Source: Tricholoma matsutake
Taxonomy: Eukaryota; Basidiomycota; Agaricomycetes; Agaricales; Tricholomataceae
Reading direction: 5' to 3'
Assembly: GCA_026075535.2 (NCBI GenBank)
Contig: AP026539.1
Span: 4,588,001-4,652,000, forward strand
Length of the DNA: 64,000 nt
In this document: positions 46,998-58,536 of the stretch, in pieces
Position numbering within the stretch: the stretch's first letter is position 1
How the letters are laid out: every line of letters begins with the position of its first letter
Program-made: the position numbers and the translations under genes
Notes under the pieces: model-generated
What the model saw: only the letters and a program-made list of their open reading frames with translations
Databases searched by the model: none
Told to the model about the DNA's origin: nothing

Positions 46998-47456
46998 GAT
47001 GTGATTGTAGGATTATATGATCGATTCATTCACCCCTCTGCAATGCAAGACGCACTTACCGCATTCTTTGCGGCCCACTACTCTGAGGAGAAGGGTGTAC
47101 AAGGATTCTATGACATCCTTGTCGACCATGCTCAGAACATGGCTGTATACCCTGATGCCTACCAAATTGTGAAGACCTTCCTTCAGGACATCCATGCCTA
47201 CATATGTGAGCATATGATTAAGGATGGTTTGTCACCCGAAGTCAACACTATTGATGACTTCATTGCCGAAGCCAAGAAACATGAGGCAGCAAAGAAGACG
47301 TTGGACTATTACAATAAAATGATCCAGCAGTCGAACCCCGGACAGAAACCAGTGGCACCACGCAATACTGTACTACTATACAACAAAAAAAAACATATAT
47401 TGTTGCATCAGTCCCTTGTATATCGTATTAGTCTGACTCAGGAGTTTCCCTCTTGA
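46998..47456 (+). pseudogene. gag: Gypsy element X gag fragment
   Basis: The open frame contains LYDRFIHPSAMQDALTAFFA, GVQGFYDILVDHAQNMAVYP, YQIVKTFLQDIHAYI, GLSPEVNTIDDFIAEAKKHE and ALD-like DYYNKMIQQS. This is the capsid C-terminal part and linker of an Agaricomycete gypsy Gag (compare LYDRFIHDN in element Y). The N-terminal part is missing, since unrelated sequence precedes 46990. The C-terminal part is cut by the hAT-like element at 47519. The zinc knuckle is not found. Confidence 0.75.
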
Positions 47457-47518
47457 GTTCCAGCTCCTTGTCTTAGCTCTAAAGTTCTGTGAATCATTGT
47501 GAACTTCTTTAAAATTTG

Positions 47519-48680
47519 TAGGGATCTGCATGGGTTTGGCGACCCGTGCGGGTTGACGGGTATGGGTACTCATGGGTACGGGTATGGGTCACAGCTAGGG
47601 TACCCGTGGACCCACGCCCAACCCGCTGCCATAGGTGCAGCAGGATGTTGCTGCAGTAGAATATATTTACAAGTCACATCACCACATTGATTGTGGGACG
47701 TGGCCATACATTTACAAGTTGATTATTATACTATCATCTATCTACAGTAAGTACCACAAAGGGGGCAGAGCCCCAGGTGAGAGGTGATGAAGGAGTATAC
47801 CACTTATATATGTTCACTTTGTTGTGACATGTTTGTGTAAGTAAACAAGATGTGTTGACATGTCATGGTATTGACACATCGAACCTACCACTGCACTACC
47901 ACAACCACCACCACCACCCTCCTCCTTGGCCTCTATGACAACATCATTTTTTTCTTCTATTCTTTTTTGTTTTATCTACTAATGATCAGATTTTTTATTC
48001 AGGATATTAACTACATTCATAGAGATACCCACCACCATGAGCAACTGCTTGTGGGGTGGGAATGGGTGCCACTTCAAAATGGCAAGACAATGGCAATGCC
48101 GCCACCATGCCAAACGGAATGACGGGCCCGTGCGAGATGACTGAGGGGGAAACAATGAGGAGGAGGCAAAGCAAGGGAAAAAAAGGCCCAAGGGTAAGTT
48201 TTTTTTTACTCCTGTTTCATTATTTTGATTCTACTGCTAACAATATTTTTTTGGTACTAACTAGGATACTACGACAACGATGACAACAGGACAATGAAGC
48301 CGACCAGCACCTGCCACCACTGTTGCGAGCCCCTGCTCGCAAGGTGGATCACAGGTGCTCGACGACATGGGGAGAGGACAGGGGACATGCGTCTCCTGGA
48401 CAGTTTCTTTTTTTCTTTTTCTTTTTCTTTTTCTTTTTCTTTCTTTGTTTCTCTGGGCCACGATCTGCCCCACACCTATGAGCACCTGCTTGTAGGGTGG
48501 TTTGATAATTGTAGTTAAGTATATAATTAAATATATGTATTTTTGTTACCTAGAGCCCTGACAAAACCCGTACCTGCCATGACCCGTAGCTCATGACCCA
48601 CAGGTTGTGGGTAGGGGTAGACATGGGTACGGGTATGGGTACACTCAAAAGTACCCACGGGTTACCCGTGCTATTGCCTA
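47519..48680. mobile_element. GGGTA-type hAT-like non-autonomous element, 1162 bp
   Basis: Ends TAGGGATCTGCATGGGT (left) and, reversed from the right, TAGGCAATAGCACGGGT. It is flanked by AAAATTTG (47511-47518) and GAAATTTG (48681-48688), an 8-base duplication with one change. Subterminal stretches are rich in gggtacgggtatgggta and its complement. The inside has splice-like T-rich tracts, blocks with gagcaactgcttgtggggtg, and a (CTTTTT)n microsatellite at about 48408-48446. An 8-bp duplication fits hAT. No transposase is present. Confidence 0.78.
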
Positions 48681-48688
48681 GAAATTTG

Positions 48689-49170
48689 TCGTACCATCTC
48701 TAAACTCTCTCCTATCATCTCAATCATCTCTTGTCACCTTTGACTCCCATTGCCATTTCATACTATCCACACCCTATTCTTGTCACCATCCTCAAAAATC
48801 TTCGAAACAACTTCGCACACTCTCGAAATTCTTCGGACTTCTTTGCACACACTCAAAATTCTTCGAACTTCTTTGCAAGCTTTTGCAGTACTTCATACAG
48901 CATAGCATCACATCGCATTCATGCTCATTGCTGATGGCAATATTTAGTACCACCTCGCACCCTTCCTCTGACTTGTGTTATATCATTTGAAACCATTTTA
49001 TAGGTTTTGTTTGGGTTTCCAGGTTGAGCATCATCAGCGCTACCAAAGTTCAGCTGACCAATACAGACGCACAATTATGTTGGTATCACTCAACTGACAA
49101 AAAGAGAAATTGACTAGAAGGACCCCCACAACAACCAGTTGTTGAGGAGGTCCCAGATGAGGAGGGGCAT
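48689..49170. other. Low-complexity and unassigned sequence
   Basis: A short imperfect tandem repeat (cgcacactctcgaaattctt / tgcacacactcaaaattctt / ctttgcaag) lies at 48810-48880. The rest precedes the element X pol region and has no recognised motif. Confidence 0.4.
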
Positions 49171-49175
49171 GTGGG

Positions 49176-51354
49176 ATGCCCACCCTTACCAGAAGGGATG
49201 CAGACACTCCTTATAACAGAAGAAGAGTATGCAGATACTCTGAAAGGGGGGAAAGGTATTATCCCACCTCCAGAAAACATACCAAACCAGATGGAAAGGG
49301 ACCATCAACAGTGAAAGCTACCACTGGAGACCCACCATCCACAAAAAACAGTTCGAGAAAAGGCAAAAAGATAGAGTACGCCAAACCTGACATACAAACA
49401 TATGTGAAGTACACCCAAACTGACATACAACACTGCCAACCAACATCATCGCAAACCAAGGTCAAAGACCTTGTAACTAACAGTGAAGAAGAAGAAACTA
49501 TACAAGAAGAACAGGCACAACATGCTGGTTACTGATTGTTCAGGGACAGACCGATCCCCAAGCTGCAATTTGAATGGACATATGGCCCACATATGCCAGC
49601 GGAATGGAACGAGGTCATCTGCGTGATGAGGGAATACAAAGGAGCCTGGAGTCATGAAACTCAAGGTCACTATCGTAATGCCACCAAGGATGAAATATCA
49701 GAACCTGAAGACTTTTGATACCCAGGAACCATGGACGATATATCCATGGACCAGGTGAAAGCCCAGATGGTAATGAGAACTCTGCTTAGAAAGGAGGATT
49801 GGAACTTCAAGAAACTATGAGCTCAATTCGAGAGACCCCAATCTATCACAACCAAGCTAAATGCCCTGAGGACCCAATTAAACCTTCAGTTGATAAAGGC
49901 AAACAAAAGGAATTTAGGAAAACACCCCAGAAGGACAAGTACTCCCACCTGAGGGATCATTGGCATGAAGGCTATGCTGATATCCTTGATGGGACTCAAG
50001 ACATACTACCACCCTGGCGAGAGGTGAACCATGAGATTCACCTTGTTGACCCTAGTAAACACTACCACTACCACCTACCACGATGCCCAAATTCACTAAG
50101 AGACGAATTCTATGCAAAGGTGAATAGATACATTAACTCAGGATGGTGGAAACTGAAATCAGTGTTGCAGGCAGCACTGATGTTATGTCTCAAGAAGAAA
50201 GATAACCATCTATGGATGGTTATCAATGCTCGCCAACAAAACAAAAACATGGTGAAGGACATGACACCTTTACCCAACCAGGAAGTTATATGTGAGGATG
50301 TGGTGAGAGGAAAGATATGATCCAAGATCGACCTTTCAGATGCATATGAACAAGTCTGTGTACATGCAGAGGATGTGGATAAAACCATGTTCGTGACGAT
50401 CATGGGCACATATGATAGCCACATCATGCAGCAAGGAGATTGTAACACTTCTGCCACATTCCAGCACCTAATGACATCGATATTCCACAATGTTATTGGC
50501 TGCTTGGTACACGTGTACCTCAACAATATCTTCATTTTCTCTGATACACCTGAAGAACATGAAAAGCAATGGTTCATAGGGTTAGTTACCTATGTGGCAA
50601 ACTTCTTGCCAGATGTGATGACCTACACCGGACCATTGATGTCCATGATGCAGAATGGTGTGCCATTTCATTGGCACCCCATTCATCAGCAATGCTTTGA
50701 TATGATCAAACGCATATGCCAGAAGACACCAATCATACGTCTGATAGACCCCAAACCAGAGGAATCGATTTGGCTAATATGTGACACATCTAAGACAGGC
50801 ATCGGGGCAATGTATGGGCAAGGGCCCACTTGGCAAACTTGCTGACCTGCTGGGTTCATGTCCAAGAAATTTACAACAGCACAGCAGAATTATGCTGTCC
50901 ATGAAATGGAGACCCTTGCAATACTCAAGTCTCTCCAATGATGGGAAGACAAGCTTGTTGGGTATAGGATCCATGTGGTTACAGATCATAAGGCCCTCGA
51001 GTTCTTCAAAACCCAAACAGAGCTATCCCATCATCAAAGACAATGGATGGACTATATGTCAAGATTCAATTTTATATTATGTACATCAAAGGTGAACTTA
51101 ATAAAGTAGCTGACTGTCTGTCCTGATATTATGAGAATGACATGTCTGCTGACGTGTATGAACCCCATCAGTATGTACATGCTGATGCACGTATAGACCC
51201 TGAGAGAGACAATCTGCCAGCATTAAGGTTCCATGAATTAGTGGAACAAGTCATCAAATTATGCATGATACATGCAAGTGAGTGTAGACAAAGTCAACAC
51301 ATACAAGAACATATTGAGGAACACGATTTAGAAGCACAGATTCTGGTGGAATAG
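49176..51354 (+). pseudogene. pol: Gypsy element X pol: RT and RNase H
   Basis: 49536-49718 (FEWTYGPHMPAEWNEV) and 49799-50320 lead into RT: HYHYHLPRCPNSL, MVKDMTPLPNQE, SKIDLSDAYEQV, MQQGDCNTSATFQHLMTSIF, and the active site as YLNN where the family has YLDD. After EEHEKQW the sequence jumps to VTYVANFLPDVMTYTGPLMS, a loss of roughly 60 residues of the RT thumb/connection. RNase H follows (LICDTSKTGIGAMYGQGPTW, NYAVHEMETLAIL, VVTDHKALEFFKTQ). After a frameshift near 51080 come YIKGELNKVADCLS and YYENDMSADVYEP. TGA stops at 50318, 50843, 50939 and about 51123 all sit where the family has Arg. The copy ends at a hAT-like element at about 51352; integrase is missing. Confidence 0.88.
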
Positions 51355-51745
51355 GGTTTAAAGGTCCAGTCTGTAGGACCGAAAAAAAGACTGAAACTGA
51401 ACTGAACTGGACTGATTAGGACTGGACCAGTGGTCTATTTATGGACCAGTCTTTTTCAGTCCAGTTGCTGGTCTTTCATTTTGAAAAATATAGTAGGACC
51501 AATGAAAAACCAGTTTTTCATTTTAACCTATGCTAGACCTTACTCCCACACATATTTACTTTATTTTCAGTCCCTGGATCATCAAAAACGGTCAAGAATT
51601 GGTTGAGATATGACCAAAAACATTTTTGTATGAGTATGTAGTGGTGGCTGACTAGTTGTCAGTCTTTATATATATTTACTTTACCTTTCGATAGCATTGT
51701 ACTGGACCCTTTATAAGGGCCAGTTCCGATTTAGATAAACAGACT
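51352..51745. mobile_element. hAT-like element, second copy of the GGTCCAGT family (borders uncertain)
   Basis: It starts TAGGGTTTAAAGGTCCAG and then gtaggaccgaaaaaaagact, closely like the left end of the element at 57217 (TAGTGTTTGAAAGTCCAG, atggaccgaaaaaaaactgg). Many ggaccagt / actggtcc motifs follow on both strands. A right end near 51745 (gacttttacatta) resembles the right end of the other copy, but I cannot find a target duplication. It ends the pol frame of element X. Confidence 0.55.
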
Positions 51746-51749
51746 TTTA

Positions 51750-51960
51750 CATTACCAACATCAATATACGTTATGTGTGTTAGTGTTGTGTGAAAGCAAA
51801 GTCTACCCCCCAGTTTACTACACTTTTTTTAACACTGAAACTTGTATATTAAAACCACCTTCTTCACTCAACTTTGTTCTTTGCAAACATCCATTGATCG
51901 TGCCATAACATCAAAATTTGACCCTGATGCCATGGGCAACAGTTCATTTGAAAAGTAATG
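51750..51960. other. AT-rich spacer, nothing recognised
   Basis: This short AT-rich stretch lies between the hAT-like element and the gag of element Y. No LTR end is evident. Confidence 0.35.
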
Positions 51961-52010
51961 TGATCTGACTTGATGCTACCCGCGACAGGTTCTCGAGAAT
52001 CTGGTACCAC

Positions 52011-53071
52011 ATGTCTTCGACCAAGACCCAAAGCAAGCCAGCAAAGACCCAAAGCAAAGCCAGGGCAGAAAAATCATCCTCAGCAATGGATACTGGTGGC
52101 CCAGAGCCTCCAGGTACTACTACCCCCAAGAACAGCGTGGCCCAGGAAGTGGAGGACAGGCCCAGTGGGGCGCCAGCTTCTCCTCCAGGACCTCCAACCA
52201 GTCCTTGGCCAGAAAGAGTGCCCGAGGATGAGGCCCAATCGTCTTTGTGGACCTCCTGCCACAAACCAAGTTCCCCTCGCCGGAGACAAACATCGGTTAG
52301 TAGCTCTCGTTTGCCCACTCCCATGGATGAGCAATCCCGGCAGCGTCGATGAGGAGAGAAGCTCCCTGTCAAGATCCCTCCTCCTGGTAACAATGGGAGG
52401 GAGGCAAACAGGTTTGTGGAACAGGCACAGGATCTCTTCAATTTCTATTTGGGACAGACCAGTTATGACCCAGCTGAGCTCTCGAGGAACCTCCTCAAGA
52501 TGGCTCAAGGTTTCTCAGCCCAGATTCACCAAGAGGCCAAGGAGCGCCTCCGCCCCACTGGTAAAACCTCATCTTGCTGTGAGGGCTCCTGGCGAGAAGA
52601 TCCGGTGCCCCACACCCCATATGCATCCAAAACCTCGGTGCACTATGATGGGACTAGCAAGGTTGCCCTCCAGCAGTTCCGCAATGCTGCCCTGCAAGAG
52701 GGACAGCCTACATCCCCGACCAGGGGATTCAGTTTGATACCTGTTTGAGGAACAACCTCTGCCTTCCCCATCTCGAGGGAAGGCTTGCAAAGGTTAAGAC
52801 AATAGAGCTCCTTCCCCAGAAGGAGACCCTGAATCGGATGGAAACAGCAGAGACAGGTCCTCCAAGGATGAGGACAGCAGTGACAATGATGAAGGCTACT
52901 TGCCTCCCTCTGAAGAGGAAGACGAAGTTGAAGGCTCAAGTTTCCTTTGAGTGAACAGTCATCCATGATCGAGGTTGCAGTCAGTGCTGGAGGGACCCAA
53001 TCAAGGAGTACCCCTTCAGGACGATCCAGGAACCAAGAGTCCCTGGATACTCAATTGGCCTCTCAGAACAA
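52011..53071 (+). pseudogene. gag: Gypsy element Y gag, 5' part
   Basis: It starts at ATG 52011 (MSSTKTQSKPAKTQSKAR) with a Pro/Ser-rich front. A TGA at 52350, after QRR, is followed in the same frame by FVEQAQDLFNFYLGQTSYDP and ELSRNLLKMAQGFSAQIHQE, a helical capsid-like segment. Further frames (52745-52954, 52947-53071) continue with frameshifts. A hAT-like element inserted at 53072-53079 interrupts the gene, which goes on at 54211. Confidence 0.7.
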
Positions 53072-53079
53072 ATGGAGAG

Positions 53080-54202
53080 TAAGGAATAGCATGGGTATGG
53101 GTAACACCGTGGGTTTCTGGTCACGGGTATGGGTACGGGTATGGGATTGCCATACCCACAGAACACCATACCCGTAACCACCGGTTTACGGGTACCGAAT
53201 TACCAGTCAGGTGAGTGATCATCTGACTTCGTTGATTCACTCACAACGTATTTGATTTCAAACTACAGGATGATCAATGACACTACCATAGCACCCCCAA
53301 CCACTGCTGTGAGCAACTGCTCATGGGGTGGGGACAGGGAGCTCTGATGACCAGGAAGTGATGCAAAATGACCACATTGCACAGGGAATGGGCCCAAATA
53401 ACATTTAATGTCATTTGGGCCCTAGGTATTTTTTATATATCTTTTGTTCTTGTTTTCTTTCTAACTAATTAATATTTTTATTCAATTTTTAGATTCTAAT
53501 AGTGCACCACTACCATGACAGCACCCCCAACCACTGCCATGAGCAACTGCTCATGGGGTGGAAATGGGATGCATTTCAGATGGGGACAACGAGCAGGCAC
53601 CACCCCCCCTCCCTCGCTCCAAATGCAAGCTGGAGGGGGCTATATTCTTCCTCTAGGCAACGATAACAACAGCTCCCCCTCCCTCACTTCAAACGCGAGC
53701 TGGAGGGGGCTATATTCATTGTCTAGGCCACGATGACAGCAGCTCCCCCCTCCCTCACCTCAAATGTGAGCTGGAGGGGGGCTATCTTTGGTTGACTCCC
53801 CCTCCCTCATGTCTAGCACGAGAGGGGGGTTTCTCATTGCAGGTCCACCACCCCCTCGTCATCGACGAGACGAGAGGACAACAGGATGAGGTCCACAGGC
53901 ACCACCCCCCTCACTCCAAACACGAACAGGGGTGGTTTCTCATGTTGTTCTGGGTGACAACCACCACCACCACCCCCTCCCTTGCTGCAAATGCGAGCGG
54001 AGGGGTTTTTCATTTTTCTATATATTAATTTAGTGTAATTAAAATATTAAAATACATATTTATGCCGAAACCCATGAATAAGCATGGGTAACCCATGAAA
54101 ACCCGCAGTAATACCATACCCCTACCCATGCGGGTACAGTGTTCACGGGTATGGGTACAGGTATGAGAAAATATACCCAAGGGTTACCCCTGGCACTCCT
54201 TA
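53080..54202. mobile_element. GGGTA-type hAT-like non-autonomous element, 1123 bp
   Basis: It is flanked by a perfect 8-base duplication ATGGAGAG (53072-53079 and 54203-54210). Its ends are TAAGGAATAGCATGGGTA and, reversed from the right, TAAGGAGTGCCAGGGGTA. Subterminal gggtatgggtacgggtatgg motifs match the element at 47519. The inside has gagcaactgctcatggggtg twice (about 53312 and 53539), splice-like T-rich tracts and a minisatellite of about 76 bp (53605-53790, with gctggagggggctat). It interrupts the gag of element Y. Confidence 0.93.
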
Positions 54203-54210
54203 ATGGAGAG

Positions 54211-56125
54211 GATACACCCGGGAGCTCAATTCATATCAAGACAAGGGTAACCGTTGACCTTCCAAATGCTTGAAGGCTATGCACTCCAAGTTCCATGAAC
54301 AGATAGACAATAAGGTTGAGGTGTAGTTGGACTCCTCCCCAGACAAAAAGAATGGTCCCCATGTGCCCAATCCTCCAAATTATGGAGGAAGTCCTGATAC
54401 TGAGGTATTTGAGCATTGGCTCAACTCCTTGTTGCAATGGACGAGAGTAGGATGGGTCTGTGGTCCCAAGAAGGACCCAGAGCACATCGAGTACACAGGT
54501 ATGTACCTGGAAGGGATGGCCTTGACCTGGTTCAAGGATAGGGTGTACCATCATCGGGCATCCTGGACTTTCAAGGACATCATCACCAGGCTCTATGACC
54601 GGTTCATCCATGACAACACCACTTATGATGCCGCTGAGAACTTCTCATGCATGAAATACGACCTTGGCGAAGGAGTGATGAGCTATTATCACCGCCTGGA
54701 GCATTAGCAACCAGGATGGTTCATGCCCCTGATAGGTTCATGTTTAAGACCCAGCTCCTGTTGGGTATGCCTACTTCCATGGTGTCCTTTATCTTCGACA
54801 AGGGGTGCTCAGTGGAAGCCAGTTCTACCCATACCCTCTTGTATTATGCCAAGGAAGCAGAGGAAATCCTCCACAAAAAGAAAAGGTATCAAGAGCGAAG
54901 GCGGATGGTGGAAGTGCTCTCCTCGAGCAAGGAAACAGTTAAACCCAGGTCAACCCTTCCCCCGTCCAAGTCTGAATCTGCCCTCAAACAACTGGGTGAC
55001 TCCCCAAGGGATAACCCCCGGAGACCCGACCGCCAAAGGAATCGAGATTGAACCCCACAACGGTACTCTGGGGCCCCCACCAAGGAAGTAGAGCGCCCAA
55101 TAGCCAAACGACATTCTCTCCCCATGGGAGAGCGTTCCCCCCACTATGAACCCCCCTCTCATTCCAAGAGGGTGGAAGAAACTAAACCTCCTCCCACTTG
55201 CTTCAAATGTGGAGGGAAGGGTCATTACTCCAATGACCTGAAGTGTCCGGAGAACCACAGCTGCCCAGGCTCTCCATGGCCTAGGCCAGGTGCTAGAATG
55301 AATGCGGCCAGAGAGGGGGCAGAATCCCCCTCCCATGATATACCCCAGGATATCCATAGCCCTGGGGAAGAACAGCTGGTGGCTGCTCACAGTGATTCTG
55401 AAGATGAAGATGACCCAGTCCTGGGTTCCCAATACAGCTCTGAGGGGGAAGTGTACCCTTTACCCTTGGAGTATGAGACTAGCCAGAGTGACTACAAAGG
55501 TCACAAGATGTTTGGTTCTATTTGAGAACTGGTGGAATATGATTTCCCTGAAGGCAACTCTGACTTCTGCCCTTTGGTGCAGTCAGTGTCAGATTCAGGA
55601 GAAGAAGAAGTGGATGAGGAAGGCTCAACATCTGGGGGAAGGGTGTATCAGGTGCCACAACCACCCATCCAGCAGCAACAACCTCAACAACAGATGCAGC
55701 AGCCCCTGAATTTTGGCCAACAGTCAAACTTCAGGCAGCAGCAGCAACAGTTTCAGCCTCAAAACTTCAGCCAGGGATTTGCGCTGTATGCAAATCCCCC
55801 AATGGGAGGAGGATATGGAAATTCCCCCCCACCCCTATACTATGCCAGAGGATATGCACAGGGACCCGCCTACACATTATTCGGTGGGCTCCAGAACCCA
55901 CAACCACTGATGCAACCCTGTACCATGGGATGGGATGAACATAATGCATTCGCACCACCCATGGGACAGAACCAACCAGGGCCTAGTCAACGAAACGACG
56001 AGGCAATGGATGTAGATGACCTGGCTCCACCCCAGCAAGGTCAGATGCATCAGACCCCAAAGGAGAGAGGAGCCTTGGCACCCTCCTCAACCTGCTCAAC
56101 AAGCAGCATAAAACCAGGATACAAA
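54211..56125 (+). pseudogene. gag: Gypsy element Y gag, 3' part with zinc knuckle
   Basis: After the inserted element the gag resumes: PPNYGGSPDTEVFEHWLNSL, MYLEGMALTWFKDRVYHHRA and IITRLYDRFIHDNTTYDAAE (the capsid core), then TAG near 54706. In another frame it continues with FMFKTQLLLGMPTSMVSFIF and YYAKEAEEILHKKKRYQERR. 55124-55525 has the knuckle CFKCGGKGHYSNDLKC (C-x2-C-x4-H with one extra residue before the last C) and an acidic stretch. After a TGA at 55523 it continues into a Gln/Pro-rich tail (QQQQPQQQMQQPLNFGQQS). It ends against a truncated hAT-like element. No pol of this element is in the window. Confidence 0.82.
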
Positions 56126-56129
56126 ACCC

Positions 56130-56990
56130 CCTCTCACATTTGAAGTGAGAGGGGGGTGGTGGTGGTTGTTAGAGGATGAGATGAGCCCCCTCCTCACATT
56201 TGATGTGATGGATGGGGAGTGGAGGCTGCTGGTGGATGAGATGAACCCCCTGCTCACATTTGAGGCAACAGGGGGGGGGGGGGGGGGGTGGCTGTTAGAA
56301 GATGAGATGAGCCCCCTCCTCACACAGAGGGGGGGTGGAGACTGCTGGTGGACGAGACAAACCCCCTGCTCATGTTTGAGGCAACAGGGGGTGGTGGTGG
56401 CTGTTAGAAGACAAGATGAGCCACCCTCACATTTGATGCAACAGAGGGGGGGTGGAGGCTGTTGGTGGATGAGAACAAAACAAGAAACCCCCCTGCTCGT
56501 GTTTTCAGCGAATGAGGGGGTGGTGGTGGTGGTTGTTGCCCAGAGCAAGATGAGAGCCCCCTCTCTCACGTTTGGAGCAATGGAGGGGAGGATGGTGCCT
56601 GTGGTCATTGAGAATGAAATGAGAAACCCCCCTGCTCACATTTGCAGTGAACAAGGGGGTTATGGTGGTGGTTGTTGCCCAGAACAAGATGAGAAACCCC
56701 CCTCTTGTGTTTGGAGCAAGGGAGGGGGGTGGTGCCTGTAGTTGTTGAGAACAAAACAAGAAACCCCCCCGCTCACATTTGCAGCAAGGGAGGGTGGTGG
56801 TGGGCATCATAGAACAGAACATTGTTGACATTGATCAACAAACTTGTGAGTGAATCAACAAGGTCAGATGATCACTCACCTGACCAAAATCCTGGTACTG
56901 GCATACCCACACATACCTGAAACAACAGGGAAAAGGGTATGGTGTTGCCTGGGAATGGCAATCCCATACCCATACCCATGCCATGCCCTA
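56130..56990. mobile_element. Truncated GGGTA-type hAT-like element with minisatellite
   Basis: The right end ...CATGCCATGCCCTA at 56990 reads, reversed, TAGGGCATGGCATGGGTA, like the element at 47519. 56820-56960 is the reverse complement of 53095-53260 (shared gagtgatcatctgac, cactcac). The left end is missing. 56130-56805 is a G-rich minisatellite of about ten units of 60-70 bp, each with a gatgag/acaag...ccccctgctcacatttg core. Confidence 0.75.
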
Positions 56991-57208
56991 GTGAAGCTCC
57001 TGAACAACCAGTACCGCACATACACTATATGAAGCACAATCGATGCCAGTAGGCATTATTGAGCCACCACAGAGGTTCTATCATGGATCTATGGACTTTA
57101 AATATGCAGAATGGCTTTATTTGGCCACGAATCACTTAAAAAGTTGTAGAATAGTGCCCTAAACTGGTTTAAATACAGCAAATGTATAATCCATGCTTGT
57201 CTGCCATG
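56991..57208. other. Short unassigned stretch between two elements
   Basis: About 218 bases remain between the truncated GGGTA element and the hAT element. No frame is convincing. Confidence 0.35.
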
Positions 57209-57216
57209 TGCATTTC

Positions 57217-58528
57217 TAGTGTTTGAAAGTCCAGTTGCATGGACCGAAAAAAAACTGGCAACTGAACCGGACCCAACCGCGGTCCAGTCTGTCTTGCAGG
57301 TTCTGCAGCAGCGGTTGTGGACCAGTCTGGTTGCCGGTTGCATAGTTTTTCAAATAATTATGGACTGGGTAAAGACCAGTTCCAACTGGTCTTCGATCAT
57401 AATTTGATGTGTTGCTAAGGCAAGTGATCAATTGATTACATGTGATACAAGTAATCTGTGTGCTGGCACTGACTAAATAAGTTATTGTAGGATTGTAATG
57501 CCTTAACATCTATGTCCATAAACCAGGATTCCACACTGTATAGAGTATATCTACATCCACCCAAATGCACTAGTTCAATGGTGCAGTGGTTCATTCATGG
57601 TAAACACCCTTCCTCCTCATTCCTCTGAAAACTCCGTAGCACTTTAATTCAATAACGGCTTAACCGATCCTTTTGTAAACTTGGATTAAGTACCATATAT
57701 ATTATATATATATGCTCCCAAAAGCACTAGTCAAACGATGCAACCATTCATCTATGGTAAGCAACCCTTCCTCCTTATTCCTCTCAAAACTCCGTCGGAC
57801 TATAATTCAATAATGACTGCATGCATCCTTTCATAAAGCTGGATTAGACACTATATATAGCATATATATATGCTCCCCAAAGCACTAGTTGAATGGTACA
57901 GTCATTCATTTATGGTAAGCAACCCTTCCTCCTCATTCCTCTGAAAACTCCGTAGCACTGTAACTCAATAACGGCTCAACCGATCCTTTCGTAAACTTGG
58001 ATTAAATACAATATATATTATATATATGTGCTCCCTAAAGCACTAGTCAAACGGTACAACCATTCATCTATGGTAAGCAACCCTTCCTTCTCATTCCTCT
58101 GAACACTCTGTAGAACTGTAATTCAATAATGGTTCAGTGTATCCTTTCGTTAAACTTGGATTAGACACTACATATATGATATAGATACACCCCCCAAAGC
58201 ACTAGCCACATGGTCTAGCCATTCATTTATGGTTTTGTCTGTAGTGTTTACTTATATTACTACTACTAGTTTTCAAAATATATTACTTCGAGACATGTAT
58301 ATTAGCGTACAAATAGTCGGTCCTGACCAGTTCACAACTGGTCAGGACCAGTCTAAGTATGGACCGGTTTTAAACCAGTTTGGCAACCGTGAGGCAACCG
58401 AGTAGGATCGGTTTACACCAGTCCGGTCCTCAGTTGCCTTGATGTTGAGCATGTAAGCAACCGGTCCAGTCCATGGTTGCCCCTGTTGTCGTCAAAAAAA
58501 CTGGACCGGACCGGACTTTTAAACACTA
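57217..58528. mobile_element. hAT-type non-autonomous element, 1312 bp, 8-bp target duplication
   Basis: Ends TAGTGTTTGAAAGTCC (57217) and, reversed from 58528, TAGTGTTTAAAAGTCC: 15 of 16 bases match. It is flanked by a perfect TGCATTTC duplication (57209-57216 and 58529-58536). TAGTGTTT-type ends with an 8-bp duplication are typical of hAT. Subterminal regions carry many ggaccggtccagt-type motifs in both orientations, likely transposase-binding repeats. There is no transposase; the inside is a 158-bp tandem array. Confidence 0.95.
57545..58240. repeat. 158-bp tandem array inside the hAT element
   Basis: The landmark actag before a tcaaacg-type string recurs at 57569, 57726, 57884, 58042 and 58201 (spacing 157, 158, 158, 159). 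Each unit has caacccttcctcctcattcc, gaaaactccgtagcact, aattcaataacgg, a cgatcctttcgtaaac block and a (TA)n-rich tract. Units differ mostly by transitions. Confidence 0.93.
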
Positions 58529-58536
58529 TGCATTTC

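Noticed and set aside
47519..48680. Telomere-like GGGTA repeats as a chromosome end or interstitial telomere
   Set aside because: The motif alternates GGGTAC and GGGTAT, occurs in both orientations at both ends of a unit with an 8-bp duplication, and recurs in sister copies. It belongs to a transposon.
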